Source of the DNA: Anabaena sp. UHCC 0187
Lineage (GTDB): Bacteria; Cyanobacteriota; Cyanobacteriia; Cyanobacteriales; Nostocaceae
Assembly (NCBI RefSeq): GCF_009712035.1
Contig: NZ_VILB01000001.1
Coordinates: forward strand, 124,001 to 188,000
Length of the DNA stretch: 64,000 nucleotides
Direction of reading: 5' to 3'
Numbering within the stretch: the first letter of the stretch is position 1; each line of letters opens with the position of its first letter. The translations under genes were made by a program, and so were the position numbers. Shown here piece after piece: positions 21,278 through 29,700 of this stretch. The notes beneath the pieces are model-generated. The model saw only the letters and a program-made list of their open reading frames with translations. It had not been told where the DNA came from and made no database searches.

Positions 21278-22399
21278 TTAATGATGGTGATGGTGGTGAG
21301 TAATAGCTGATTGGGAATTAACAGCCATACCTTCAGTTTCCATCAACTCTGCTATATGTGCATTTGCCCATTCAGCAACCATCGCTAAAAATTGGGGATC
21401 ATCATTAACACAAGCCATTTGTAAATAATCTACATCTGGATGTTGTTTTTCTAAATCATGAATAATGTGATGCACATCTAACAAAGTTTCATGATTTTCT
21501 GTGGCAAAACCAATAGGCATAAATAGCAACGCCTTTGCACCCAATTGAATCAAATTTTGAGCGGCTACAGTAGCATTTGGTTGAGTCCATTCAATTAATG
21601 GGGTATCGTGATTCAACCAACCCACAGAAATTAACGGGTAATTGTTAATTAACTTATTTCTAACTAATTCATACATTGCTTGACTTTCATCAATTCCCGA
21701 AGTAAAGCCTTTAGCTTTGTGGGGACAACCATGATTCATCAAGATAATCCCAATTTGTGAAGGTAAATAACCTGTAGCCAAATCAGTATGAATTTTTTCT
21801 TCTACCAAATGCGCCATCAAATCAATATATTTTGGCTCATTATAGAACGAAGGAATATATCTTTGTGCCTTAATCCAATGTTCATCACCATCAGCTAATT
21901 CTACCAGAGCATTATTTACTTGTTCAAGAGCAATACCGCTGGTAAAAATAGAATCAACAACCAATAATGGATAAATCAGAAGTTTGCTAAAGCCTTGATC
22001 TTTAATTTCGGCTAAAACTTGGTTTGGTAAAAAAGGAGCGCAAAAGTTAAAAGCTTTGAAAACTTGAACACCATTACCCCATTTATGTTGTAATTCGTGT
22101 TCAATCCCCGCTCTTTGTCTTTCAAAGATGGCATTGTGTGGGGAAATAAAATCGTGATGTGTGTGTCCCCATTCATGACGATCAAATATTGCCAAAAGCT
22201 TGGCTAAAGGGGGATAAATCCAAGTAGGAACAGGAGCGAATTTAGCCGTCAGTAAATTTAAAGCTTGTTCGTTATAGTTAGCAAAATCTTCGTAGCTTTC
22301 GACTTCGCCATAGCCCATAAGCAATACGGCTACACGGTCTTTGCTGGGTATATGCTCGTGGCTATGGGTAGCGTGCAGTTTTTCCGGGGTTGCAACCAC
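21278..22399 (-). CDS. ferrochelatase-family protein with natural His6 C-terminus
   Basis: 373 aa. The two-domain chelatase fold is suggested by AVLLMGYGEVESYEDFANY at the N-terminus and IILMNHGCPHKAKGF and FMPIGFATENHETLLD later. These correspond to the catalytic His and Glu regions of HemH-type ferrochelatases. It differs from canonical cyanobacterial HemH and lacks the C-terminal chlorophyll-binding (CAB) helix. The protein starts with a His-rich stretch (HATHSHEH) and ends in THHHHHH, so both ends could bind metal. The exact reaction (heme, siroheme or another metal-tetrapyrrole insertion) cannot be fixed from sequence. Confidence 0.75.
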   Translation of the reverse strand: MVATPEKLHATHSHEHIPSKDRVAVLLMGYGEVESYEDFANYNEQALNLLTAKFAPVPTWIYPPLAKLLAIFDRHEWGHTHHDFISPHNAIFERQRAGIEHELQHKWGNGVQVFKAFNFCAPFLPNQVLAEIKDQGFSKLLIYPLLVVDSIFTSGIALEQVNNALVELADGDEHWIKAQRYIPSFYNEPKYIDLMAHLVEEKIHTDLATGYLPSQIGIILMNHGCPHKAKGFTSGIDESQAMYELVRNKLINNYPLISVGWLNHDTPLIEWTQPNATVAAQNLIQLGAKALLFMPIGFATENHETLLDVHHIIHDLEKQHPDVDYLQMACVNDDPQFLAMVAEWANAHIAELMETEGMAVNSQSAITHHHHHH

Positions 22400-22563
22400 A
22401 ATGAGTTCCTCAAGATAACTAAAACAGGGAGAGAACTCTAGAAAATCACTAGATGATCTCTCTCAATTTGTAGCATAATATCCTATCCAGGGGGATAGGA
22501 TATCTATAAACATAAAAATAAACATTGTAAAGAAAAGTAAAATCGCCCAAAGCTTCTTCGCTC

Positions 22564-22596
22564 TTGCCTATTGCCTATTGCCTATTGCCTCTTGCC
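22564..22596 (+). repeat. STRR, TTGCCTA units
   Basis: Four to five tandem heptamers (TTGCCTA, the last ones imperfect) just outside the 3' end of the aldo/keto reductase gene. Confidence 0.8.
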
Positions 22597-22604
22597 TTCT
22601 CATC

Positions 22605-23585
22605 TCACTGTGTCTGAAAAATATTTTGTACCATTTTTTTCTCCACCCTATCAGCAGCATTATCCAACTCTATCACCTCACCATCACTCAAAAACCAACC
22701 CAAAGCCCCAATATTCTCTTGTGCTTGTTCCACACTTTTAGCACCAGGAATAGGAATTGTACCTTTACTAATACACCAATTAATAGCCACTTGAGACATA
22801 GTTTTATTTCTCGTATTTGCTATTTCCTGTAAACAGCCTAAAAGCGGTTTCATTCCTGGTAATAACTGCTTACACAAAAATCCGCGAATACCTTGGGGAA
22901 AACGCCCATTTTCCGCAAACTTTCCTGTTAATAAACCCAACCCCAAAGGACTATAGGCAATTAATGTAATTCCCAAATCATCACAAACATCCTTTAAACC
23001 TAATTCCGTCACTGGATAGGTAGATAAAAGTGAATATTGCACCTGTAAACTTTTAATAGGTATACCTCTTTCCTGAAATCTTTGATGCACCCATTGGAGT
23101 CTTTTAGTCCCATAATTAGATAAACCCACACCCTTCACCAAACCTTGCTCATATAAATCAGCTAAACCATCTAATAAACCCACCTCTTGCCAAGGTGCAT
23201 AATTAGCAGTAGACCAGTGCATTTGCACCAAATCAACATTGCGTCCTAATCTTTTTGCCGAAGCATTACAAGCTGATATAATTGAATTTCTAGTCCATCG
23301 CCAAGGGTAAGCAGCTAACTTAGTAGCAATGCAAATATTTTCTTGATTTATTCCCTGATACTCTTGGGCAAACTTTCCTAAAAGTAGCTCACTGCGTCCC
23401 TTTAATTTACCTGTACCATAGGAATCACCCGTATCAAATAATGTAATCCCATTGCTAATACAGAGATTAAATACCTCTTGCAATTGGTTATCCATACTTT
23501 CATTGTATCCCCAGAGCAGTTGGTTTCCCCAAGCCCAAGTTCCGCAACCCATGAGAGGGAGATTTAGTAAATTGTTAGTTTGCAT
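22605..23585 (-). CDS. aldo/keto reductase
   Basis: 326 aa, a TIM-barrel NADPH-dependent oxidoreductase. The catalytic tetrad is visible: Asp and Tyr in LFDTGDSYG, Lys in CIATKLAAYPWRW and His in LVQMHWSTANY. The C-terminal NADP-binding segment is GTIPIPGAKSVEQAQENIGAL. The substrate is unknown; cyanobacterial homologues are often annotated as pyridoxal or general aldehyde reductases. It is a stand-alone gene. Confidence 0.93.
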   Translation of the reverse strand: MQTNNLLNLPLMGCGTWAWGNQLLWGYNESMDNQLQEVFNLCISNGITLFDTGDSYGTGKLKGRSELLLGKFAQEYQGINQENICIATKLAAYPWRWTRNSIISACNASAKRLGRNVDLVQMHWSTANYAPWQEVGLLDGLADLYEQGLVKGVGLSNYGTKRLQWVHQRFQERGIPIKSLQVQYSLLSTYPVTELGLKDVCDDLGITLIAYSPLGLGLLTGKFAENGRFPQGIRGFLCKQLLPGMKPLLGCLQEIANTRNKTMSQVAINWCISKGTIPIPGAKSVEQAQENIGALGWFLSDGEVIELDNAADRVEKKMVQNIFQTQ

Positions 23586-23824
23586 ACTTAATAATTTTTA
23601 TTAACTACCTATTTATTGAGTGAATATAGCGGTACGCACTTGAATGAGGTACATCATAATTCCCCTCCTCTTATACAACCATAGGATAACCAACTAATGG
23701 TACGTATGTCAATAGCTAGACATATAATAGTTAGCTATCTAGTAGATAGATTGCATTCAGATTTCCTAATACCTATAATTAGACTACCAAGAGTATGTAA
23801 TACTATAAGTAGGTTATTTCTGTA

Positions 23825-24046
23825 ATGACTGTGAAAATTAGACTCAAAGAACTTAGAAATGCTCAAGAAATTTCACAAAACGAATTAGCGCGGTTGTTAG
23901 AAATGTCTTTGGCTAATATTCAGAAAATTGAATACAACAAGGCTAAATCCATACCACTGGACACGCTAGAACGTATTTGTAAAGTGCTTAACTGCCAAGT
24001 AGGTGATTTACTCGTCATTGTTGATGAGGAGAAAGTTGCAATTTAA
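23825..24046 (+). CDS. XRE-family HTH regulator (small)
   Basis: 73 aa made almost only of a Cro/CI helix-turn-helix: RLKELRNAQEISQNELARLL, then SLANIQKIEYNKAKSIP and LDTLERICKVLNCQVGDLL. Such stand-alone XRE proteins in cyanobacteria often regulate themselves or are antitoxin-like. The next small gene starts 22 bases after its stop. Confidence 0.88.
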   Translation: MTVKIRLKELRNAQEISQNELARLLEMSLANIQKIEYNKAKSIPLDTLERICKVLNCQVGDLLVIVDEEKVAI

Positions 24047-24068
24047 CCCGATTACATACCCAAAAACC

Positions 24069-24332
24069 ATGACAAGCGATACTCGAATTGATGACATCTA
24101 TACACGGCTTAATGATCTTACCCACGATGTCACCAATCTGAAGATACAAGCCGGGACTATAGGAACTTCTCCGGTTGCTATAGCCACAAATTTAACTCTA
24201 ACAACAGGGTTGGCTTCTGATATGAGAGAAGTTAAAAGCGATATTCGACAAATGAAATCAGATATCAGAAATATTGACGCGAGTATTAATGAAATACTGC
24301 GATTATTACGCAGCCAAAACAATCAATCATGA
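24069..24332 (+). CDS. small coiled-coil protein
   Basis: 87 aa from the ATG at 24069 (MTSDTRIDDIYTRLNDLTHD). An upstream in-frame start at 24003 would overlap the XRE gene and adds residues with no family look, so it is not preferred. The C-terminal half shows a heptad-like pattern (DMREVKSDIRQMKSDIRNID) typical of coiled coils. It is probably co-transcribed with the XRE gene. Function unknown. Confidence 0.6.
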   Translation: MTSDTRIDDIYTRLNDLTHDVTNLKIQAGTIGTSPVAIATNLTLTTGLASDMREVKSDIRQMKSDIRNIDASINEILRLLRSQNNQS

Positions 24333-24380
24333 ACTAATCGCATCGGCTCAATAATATCATCCATGTAACGTAAACATTAA

Positions 24381-24938
24381 ATGCCCATTATTATTTGTCC
24401 GGGAATCCATGCACCAGAATTAACTAAAAGCTTTATCCAAGGGTGCTTAAATCAAGCTATTGAAAAGCCCATAGATATACTTATTTTTCCCGAACAGGGT
24501 TATTTAACTTTATCAACATTTCATATTTTACATTTTTTGCACAATCGCCTCAGTAATAAGCTAGAATCGCCTGTTATATTCATTTGCTTTAGTGCTGGTG
24601 TCATTGGCGGTATAGGTGCGGCTACAGCGTGGCAACTTTTGGGAGGTCATGTGCAGGCCTTTATTGCTATTGACGGTTGGGGAGTCCCTTTAGGGGGCAA
24701 CTTTCCCATTCATCGTTTAAGTCATGATCATTACACCCATTGGACTTCAGCTTACCTCGGTATGGGCGAAAATAACTTTTACGCCGATCCAGCAGTTGAC
24801 CATTTATCAATGTGGAGTTCCCCCCAATCTGTCCAAGGACAGTGGACAAATCCCTCCGTTGGCTTCTCTCCACCCAAAAACTACCTGAGTGCATCTGAAT
24901 TTCTCAATTTCCTCTTAGAACGTTATAACAAGAAATAG
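24381..24938 (+). CDS. alpha/beta-hydrolase-like conserved protein
   Basis: 185 aa. It starts MPIIICPGIHAPELTKSFI and has a nucleophile-elbow-like stretch ICFSAGVIGGIGAA (Ser within F-S-A-G). Together these suggest a small alpha/beta hydrolase or thioesterase-like fold; the acid and His are not certain (His residues occur in HDHYTHW and VDHLSMW). It is a cyanobacterial family of unknown role. The MFS gene starts 31 bases after it in the same direction. Confidence 0.55.
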   Translation: MPIIICPGIHAPELTKSFIQGCLNQAIEKPIDILIFPEQGYLTLSTFHILHFLHNRLSNKLESPVIFICFSAGVIGGIGAATAWQLLGGHVQAFIAIDGWGVPLGGNFPIHRLSHDHYTHWTSAYLGMGENNFYADPAVDHLSMWSSPQSVQGQWTNPSVGFSPPKNYLSASEFLNFLLERYNKK

Positions 24939-24969
24939 TGATTATTTATTCCCCATTCCCAAGTATCTG

Positions 24970-26226
24970 ATGTTTCCTACTGAACCTACTACTGTTAATA
25001 ATGGTTTTGCTGCACTGCTGAAAAACCGGGGTTTTATGCTCCTATGGATTGGTCAACTGATTTCCCAATTGGCAGATAAAGTATTCTTTGTCTTAATGAT
25101 TGCCTTACTCAAACTCTACTTGCCTGTTAATAACTCCGGGGACGACGGACGCTTTTATTTGTATATGGCATTTACTGTTCCAGCCATGTTGTTTGGTTCT
25201 GCCGGTGGTGTCATTGTTGACCGTGTGCCAAAAAAACTGATTATGGTAGGTTCAGATCTGGTTCGTGGGGTGTTAATGCTGTTAATCCCCTTCCTCCCAC
25301 GGGAATTTGCAATTCTATTATTTTTCACCTTTTCTATCTCCACCGTGACCCAGTTTTTTGCCCCGGCAGAACAGGCTTCAATTCCGCTGTTGGTGAAAAG
25401 AGAAGGTTTAATGGCTGCCAATGCCTTATTTAGCAGTACAATGATGGCAGCATTAATTATTGGGAATGCGGTGGCTACTCCCATGTTGAATTGGTTTGAA
25501 AGCTTCAACAAAGGCTTTGGCAAAGAATTGGTAGTCGGCTGCTTATACATACTGTCTGCGGTGATTATGATGCCGATTCAGTTTCGAGAACACAGACACA
25601 TTAACGAAGAAACAGCCGCAATTAATCCCTGGGCTGAATTTCTGTTAGGACTGCGCTATCTTAAACAAAATCGGCTGGTATGGAATGCCATGCTGCAAAT
25701 TGTCACTTTATACTGCGTATTTGCTGCCCTGATAGAATTAGCCATTGGTATGGCAGCAAAGTTACACTTAGCGCCCGAAGAGTTTAGCTCTTTCGTGGCT
25801 TCCGCTGGGGTAGGGATGGTGATAGGTGCAGCTATTTTGGGGAATTTTGGTCATAGATTATACAATAAACCCTTGCCTTTAATTGGGTTTATGATTATGG
25901 CGTTGTCGTTAGGGTTATTTACTTTTATTGATAACCAACCCCTAGCATTAGGACTTTGTATTTTCTTGGGTGTGGGTGCAGCTTTTGTCAATGTGCCAAT
26001 GCAAACTTTAATTCAGCAACAAACTCCACCAGAAATGCACGGTAAGGTATTTGGCTTTCAAAATCATGCAGTCAATATTGCTCTGACTGCACCTCTATTA
26101 ATTACCACCAAGCTAGTTAATGCCTTTGGTTTATCAGCGGTGTTGTTAGGAATGAGTGTAGTTGTTGGGGCTGTCGGTGTCTGGGCTTGGCAAAATACTC
26201 GCAAGGTATTGCAAGATGTGATCTAA
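24970..26226 (+). CDS. MFS transporter
   Basis: 418 aa with about 12 hydrophobic segments. The family loop 2-3 motif appears as GGVIVDRVPKKLIMVGSDLVRG. The N-terminus FMLLWIGQLISQLADKVFF is typical of the MFS_3/enterobactin-exporter-like group of drug or metabolite efflux proteins. The substrate is unknown. It probably forms an operon with the preceding hydrolase-like gene. Confidence 0.88.
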   Translation: MFPTEPTTVNNGFAALLKNRGFMLLWIGQLISQLADKVFFVLMIALLKLYLPVNNSGDDGRFYLYMAFTVPAMLFGSAGGVIVDRVPKKLIMVGSDLVRGVLMLLIPFLPREFAILLFFTFSISTVTQFFAPAEQASIPLLVKREGLMAANALFSSTMMAALIIGNAVATPMLNWFESFNKGFGKELVVGCLYILSAVIMMPIQFREHRHINEETAAINPWAEFLLGLRYLKQNRLVWNAMLQIVTLYCVFAALIELAIGMAAKLHLAPEEFSSFVASAGVGMVIGAAILGNFGHRLYNKPLPLIGFMIMALSLGLFTFIDNQPLALGLCIFLGVGAAFVNVPMQTLIQQQTPPEMHGKVFGFQNHAVNIALTAPLLITTKLVNAFGLSAVLLGMSVVVGAVGVWAWQNTRKVLQDVI

Positions 26227-26361
26227 AAATTGTACAATCATATATCTATTCTCAATGTTGATAAATACGGTTTTCTCTGCAATTGTGAGAATTTTTAAAT
26301 TAAAATGAAGTTTTAAACACAAAATCTAAGCGTTAATTTTAGCTATACTTTGAGGTTAACC

Positions 26362-28254
26362 GTGCTTTCGTCTTCTCAAATCAGTCTCCCAAAATCTGAA
26401 AATAACCAGCAATCTCCTATATCTAATTCATCAGTTACCGCACCCCAACGGGCATCTGGCGGTTTTGCACTGATAGATAGTCTCATCCGTCATGGCGTTG
26501 AACATATTTTTGGTTATCCCGGTGGCGCAATTCTGCCGATTTATGATGACCTCTATAAAATAGAAGCCGGGGGTAATGTTAAGCATATCTTAGTTAGACA
26601 CGAACAAGGTGCATCCCACGCCGCTGACGGTTACGCCCGTGCTACTGGTAAAGTGGGAATATGCTTTGGTACTTCTGGACCTGGGGCAACTAACTTAGTT
26701 ACAGGTATTGCTACAGCTTACATGGATTCTATTCCCATGATTGTAGTCACGGGACAAGTACCTAGAGCTTCTATTGGTACAGATGCTTTCCAGGAAACAG
26801 ATATTTACGGGATTACCTTACCCATTGTTAAGCATTCTTATGTAGTCCGTGATGCCAAAGATATGGCGCGGATTGTCGCTGAAGCTTTTCACATTGCCAG
26901 CACTGGTAGACCGGGACCCGTTTTAATTGATGTTCCCAAGGATGTGGCTTTGGAGGAATTTGATTATGTGCCTGTTGCACCTGGTTCAATTAAGTTACCG
27001 GGCTATCGTCCTACGGTGAAGGGAAATCCCCGCCAAATTAATGCGGCTATTCAATTAATTCGAGAAAGTCGCCGCCCATTGTTGTATGTTGGGGGAGGAG
27101 CGATCGCTGCTAATGCCCACGAAGAAATTAAACAACTGGCAGAATTATTTAATCTCCCCGTCACTACCACCTTAATGGGGATCGGTGCATTTGACGAACA
27201 TCATCCCCTGTCATTGGGAATGTTGGGAATGCACGGTACTGCTTACGCCAACTTTGCCGTGACAGATTGCGATTTATTAATTTGCGTTGGGGCGAGATTT
27301 GATGACCGGGTTACAGGTAAATTAGACGAATTTGCCTCTTTAGCCAAAGTCATTCACATTGATATTGACCCCGCAGAAGTCGGTAAAAACCGCGTTCCCG
27401 AAGTCCCCATTGTTGGTGATGTTAAAAACGTCTTAAAAGACTTGTTAGTGCGATGTAAAAACGCAAATACTCAAGCCACACCCAACCAAACCCAAGAATG
27501 GTTAAACTTAATTAACCGTTGGCGGCAAGATTATCCTTTAATTGTCCCCCATCACGCCGATAGCATTTCTCCCCAAGAGGTAATTGTCGAAGTTGGTAGT
27601 CAAGCACCCCAAGCATTTTACACCACCGATGTTGGTCAACATCAAATGTGGGCGGCTCAATTCCTCAAAAATGGTCCAAGACGCTGGATTTCGAGTGCCG
27701 GTTTAGGAACAATGGGTTTTGGTGTCCCTGCGGCTATGGGTGTAAAGGTAGCATTCCCGGATGAAGAAGTGATCTGTATTAGCGGTGATGCCAGTTTCCA
27801 AATGTGTTTGCAGGAATTGGGAACACTAGCACAATATGGCATTAATGTCAAGACTTTGATCTTAAATAATGGTTGGCAGGGAATGGTGCGACAGTGGCAA
27901 GAAGCCTTCTATGGCCAGCGTTATTCATCTTCTAACATGGAAGTCGGAATGCCTGATATTGAGCTTCTAGCCCAGGCTTATGGCATCAAGGGGATGGTAA
28001 TTACTAAACGGGAAGAATTGGCGGATAAAATTGCCGAAATGCTGGCACACAATGGACCCGTGATTGTCAATGTTCACGTTACCAGAGATGAAAATTGCTA
28101 TCCCATGGTAGCCCCTGGTAAGAATAACTCGCAAATGGTTGGTTTGCCTAAGCCAACACCAAGAACCGCTGTGGAATCAATTTCTTGCAGCAATTGTGGA
28201 ACTCAAAACCAAGCTAATCATAATTTCTGTTCTGAGTGTGGAACAAAGTTGTAA
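26362..28254 (+). CDS. ilvB: acetolactate synthase large subunit with C-terminal zinc ribbon
   Basis: 630 aa from GTG at 26362, preferred over TTG at 26350 because GAGG at 26352-26355 sits 6 bases upstream. It is ThDP-dependent: Glu in [20 protein letters not shown] activates ThDP, and the GDASFQ to LNN region binds ThDP-Mg. The FAD-binding middle domain is present. It makes acetolactate or acetohydroxybutyrate for Val, Leu and Ile. Unusually, after the normal end a tail adds [20 protein letters not shown], a four-Cys zinc ribbon. The last about 130 coding bases and the following 40 bases are duplicated at 35301-35471. Confidence 0.95.
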   Translation: MLSSSQISLPKSENNQQSPISNSSVTAPQRASGGFALIDSLIRHGVEHIFGYPGGAILPIYDDLYKIEAGGNVKHILVRHEQGASHAADGYARATGKVGICFGTSGPGATNLVTGIATAYMDSIPMIVVTGQVPRASIGTDAFQETDIYGITLPIVKHSYVVRDAKDMARIVAEAFHIASTGRPGPVLIDVPKDVALEEFDYVPVAPGSIKLPGYRPTVKGNPRQINAAIQLIRESRRPLLYVGGGAIAANAHEEIKQLAELFNLPVTTTLMGIGAFDEHHPLSLGMLGMHGTAYANFAVTDCDLLICVGARFDDRVTGKLDEFASLAKVIHIDIDPAEVGKNRVPEVPIVGDVKNVLKDLLVRCKNANTQATPNQTQEWLNLINRWRQDYPLIVPHHADSISPQEVIVEVGSQAPQAFYTTDVGQHQMWAAQFLKNGPRRWISSAGLGTMGFGVPAAMGVKVAFPDEEVICISGDASFQMCLQELGTLAQYGINVKTLILNNGWQGMVRQWQEAFYGQRYSSSNMEVGMPDIELLAQAYGIKGMVITKREELADKIAEMLAHNGPVIVNVHVTRDENCYPMVAPGKNNSQMVGLPKPTPRTAVESISCSNCGTQNQANHNFCSECGTKL

Positions 28255-28295
28255 TTAGATGTTGTAGGGGTTTAGCATTGCGCTTTACCCTTATA
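28126..28295 (+). repeat. direct repeat, copy 1 (native 3' end of ilvB)
   Basis: This stretch covers the ilvB zinc-ribbon codons, stop and downstream hairpin. It reappears in the same orientation at 35301-35471 with about ten mismatches counted by eye. The two copies flank the accessory island. Confidence 0.85.
28264..28293 (+). repeat. palindromic hairpin repeat (GTAGGGGTTTAGC family), copy A
   Basis: Related to the near-perfect palindrome GTAGGGGTTTAGC-ATT-GCTAAACCCCTAC. Copies are also at 28962-28990, 29440-29465 and 35439-35468. It may act as the ilvB terminator. Confidence 0.6.
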
Positions 28296-28371
28296 CAAAA
28301 TGGTAATTTATGATTTTAAGCCACATTAATTAATTAAGTTGCTAGTTATCTACTTGAGGCTAGTAATTGGT

Positions 28372-28435
28372 GATAAAATCTATATTTTAATCCTGTTCAT
28401 CCTTTAATCCTGGATATCCTGATTCAGACAATAGA
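28372..28435 (-). repeat. dispersed repeat, inverted partner of 33870-33939
   Basis: On the minus strand it reads ATTGTCTGAATCAGGATATC and continues with CCAGGATTAAAGGAT. The same sequence occurs on the plus strand at 33870-33939, so the two copies are inverted near the two sides of the island. Confidence 0.65.
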
Positions 28436-28485
28436 GTTTTTGGTTCTGCTAGGAAAGCTACCAAATATTGTCATCTGTCTAGTTT

Positions 28486-28713
28486 TTATAGGTTTTCTAT
28501 AAATTCTTCAGGAGTAATTTGTGCTTGTTTAAGAATACCGCTTAATGTACCAACTTTTAATTCTGGATGTAGTGGAACAACACAACCAACTTCACCATTA
28601 ATTGTTTGTTTTTTCATGATTACATGACTACCAGTTTGTCTAATTTGATAAAATCCCAGACGTTCTAAAGTCCGAATTGCTTCTTTACTAGAAATTCGTG
28701 GTAATTTAGGCAT
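28486..28713 (-). CDS. hicA: HicA-type mRNA interferase toxin
   Basis: 75 aa, typical HicA (YcfA) length with a dsRBD-like fold. The catalytic His lies in TGSHVIMKK, and KVGTLSGILKQAQIT is the usual C-terminal helix region. It cleaves mRNA when free of HicB. The start overlaps the end of the hicB gene by 8 bases, an arrangement that keeps translation coupled with antitoxin first. Confidence 0.92.
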   Translation of the reverse strand: MPKLPRISSKEAIRTLERLGFYQIRQTGSHVIMKKQTINGEVGCVVPLHPELKVGTLSGILKQAQITPEEFIENL

Positions 28714-28915
28714 AAGTAACCTCTATGCTAGTCACATATCTAGGAGAGGTTTCAGGTAAAGGAAATTCTTCTAAATAAAGTCGTGTTGCTTCTTTTAAAC
28801 CTGTTATTGCTTGTTCTATTGTTTCTCCTTGATCTACTGTACCAACTTCTGGACATTCAGCTATATACATATCATCTTCTTTGTAAACAATCACTGTAAA
28901 ACTGTGAGTTTTCAT
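28706..28915 (-). CDS. hicB: HicB-type antitoxin
   Basis: 69 aa. The partially degraded RNase H-like fold of HicB is seen in FTVIVYKEDDMYIAECPEVG, followed by TVDQGETIEQAITGLKEAT. There is no clear DNA-binding HTH or RHH tail, as in short HicB forms. It neutralises HicA encoded directly downstream. Confidence 0.92.
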   Translation of the reverse strand: MKTHSFTVIVYKEDDMYIAECPEVGTVDQGETIEQAITGLKEATRLYLEEFPLPETSPRYVTSIEVTYA

Positions 28916-28961
28916 AGGTCTTGTTATTGAGGCTTACATCTAGGTTTATTTTAACATTAAA

Positions 28962-28990
28962 GTAGGGGTTTAGCATTGCTAAAGCCTTAC
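28962..28990. repeat. palindromic hairpin repeat, copy B
   Basis: GTAGGGGTTTAGC, loop ATT, then GCTAAAGCCTTAC. It lies between hicB and the next minus-strand gene and could also end transcription of that gene pair. Confidence 0.65.
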
Positions 28991-28996
28991 AGAATA

Positions 28997-29209
28997 TCAA
29001 TCATATTCAATAATGTAATTGCTTGATTTTTCACGAATAGCAGACAATAAATAACGTAAAACACGATTGATTGCTTCTGATGTTTGAAAAACTTTAGCAA
29101 CATCAGGATCAAGAATTACAGTAATTTTATTTTCTGAGGTAATAGCAAAACGATTAGGACGAGCTTTAGTATAATCAAAATTATACTCTGATAATAAATC
29201 ATTGTTCAT
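28997..29209 (-). CDS. small TA-like protein (second member of pair)
   Basis: 70 aa. Central ITVILDPDVAKVFQTSEAIN and RVLRYLLSAI give a strand-helix-helix pattern like BrnA or other ribbon-helix-helix antitoxins. It overlaps the preceding 60-aa gene by 11 bases. I recall the same two-gene pair in many cyanobacteria near mobile loci; toxic activity is not shown. Confidence 0.6.
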   Translation of the reverse strand: MNNDLLSEYNFDYTKARPNRFAITSENKITVILDPDVAKVFQTSEAINRVLRYLLSAIREKSSNYIIEYD

Positions 29210-29381
29210 AAATCTTTTCTCTGTCTAAATATTCTTCTTTGATATCGAGTTTAAATGTAGGAAAATGATACTTACATTTTTTGATGGGAATGATGACAAT
29301 TTCCACTTCATCACCATTGTGTAAGGTATCGGGTAAACTGTCTTGGAGAATAATTGTTTGATTTTGGATATATCCTTTCAT
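29199..29381 (-). CDS. small AF2212/DUF104-like antitoxin
   Basis: 60 aa starting MKGYIQNQTIILQDSLPDTL then NGDEVEIVIIPI. This is the beta-rich pattern of DUF104/AF2212-like or AbrB-like small antitoxins (a short strand, then 'goals' region with NGDEVEI). It overlaps the following 70-aa gene by 11 bases, so the two form one unit. Confidence 0.6.
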   Translation of the reverse strand: MKGYIQNQTIILQDSLPDTLHNGDEVEIVIIPIKKCKYHFPTFKLDIKEEYLDREKIYEQ

Positions 29382-29439
29382 ATTTTTGAATAAACTGATA
29401 AAGGACTTTTTTGTTGTACTCTAATATAACATAAAAATA

Positions 29440-29465
29440 AGGATTTAGCATTGCTAAACCCCTAC
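29440..29465. repeat. palindromic hairpin repeat, copy C
   Basis: AGGATTTAGC, loop ATT, GCTAAACCCCTAC. It directly abuts the truncated VapC frame, as if its insertion removed the 5' part of that gene. Confidence 0.65.
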
Positions 29466-29466
29466 A

Positions 29467-29640
29467 GATGAAAATGCTTTAGATGCAACTTTTAAACTAG
29501 CAAGACGGGAAGGTTTAGCTGCTGATGATGCTGCTTATTTAGAGTTAGCTTTGCGGTTAATTTTACCATTAGCAATTCTTGATTATCGGTTAGCAGATTG
29601 GGTAATTTGTTTGTTGTGGTGTTTGTTTGGTTGTTTTTGA
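29467..29640 (+). pseudogene. VapC-type PIN-domain toxin remnant
   Basis: An open frame without a start codon encodes DENALDATFKLARREGLAAD and continues as DAAYLELALRLILPLAILDYRL. This is the C-terminal third of a PIN-domain (VapC) toxin, including the conserved D-A-x-Y-LELA and LPLAxLDxRL blocks. After that the frame drifts into an unrelated tail ending at 29640. No N-terminal half or VapB partner is present. The 5' edge coincides with a palindromic repeat. Confidence 0.75.
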
Positions 29641-29700
29641 TTAGGGTTGGTTAATGTCTGGGTAGAGAATAGAAGGTAAAATTAGGAATGAGAATATAGG

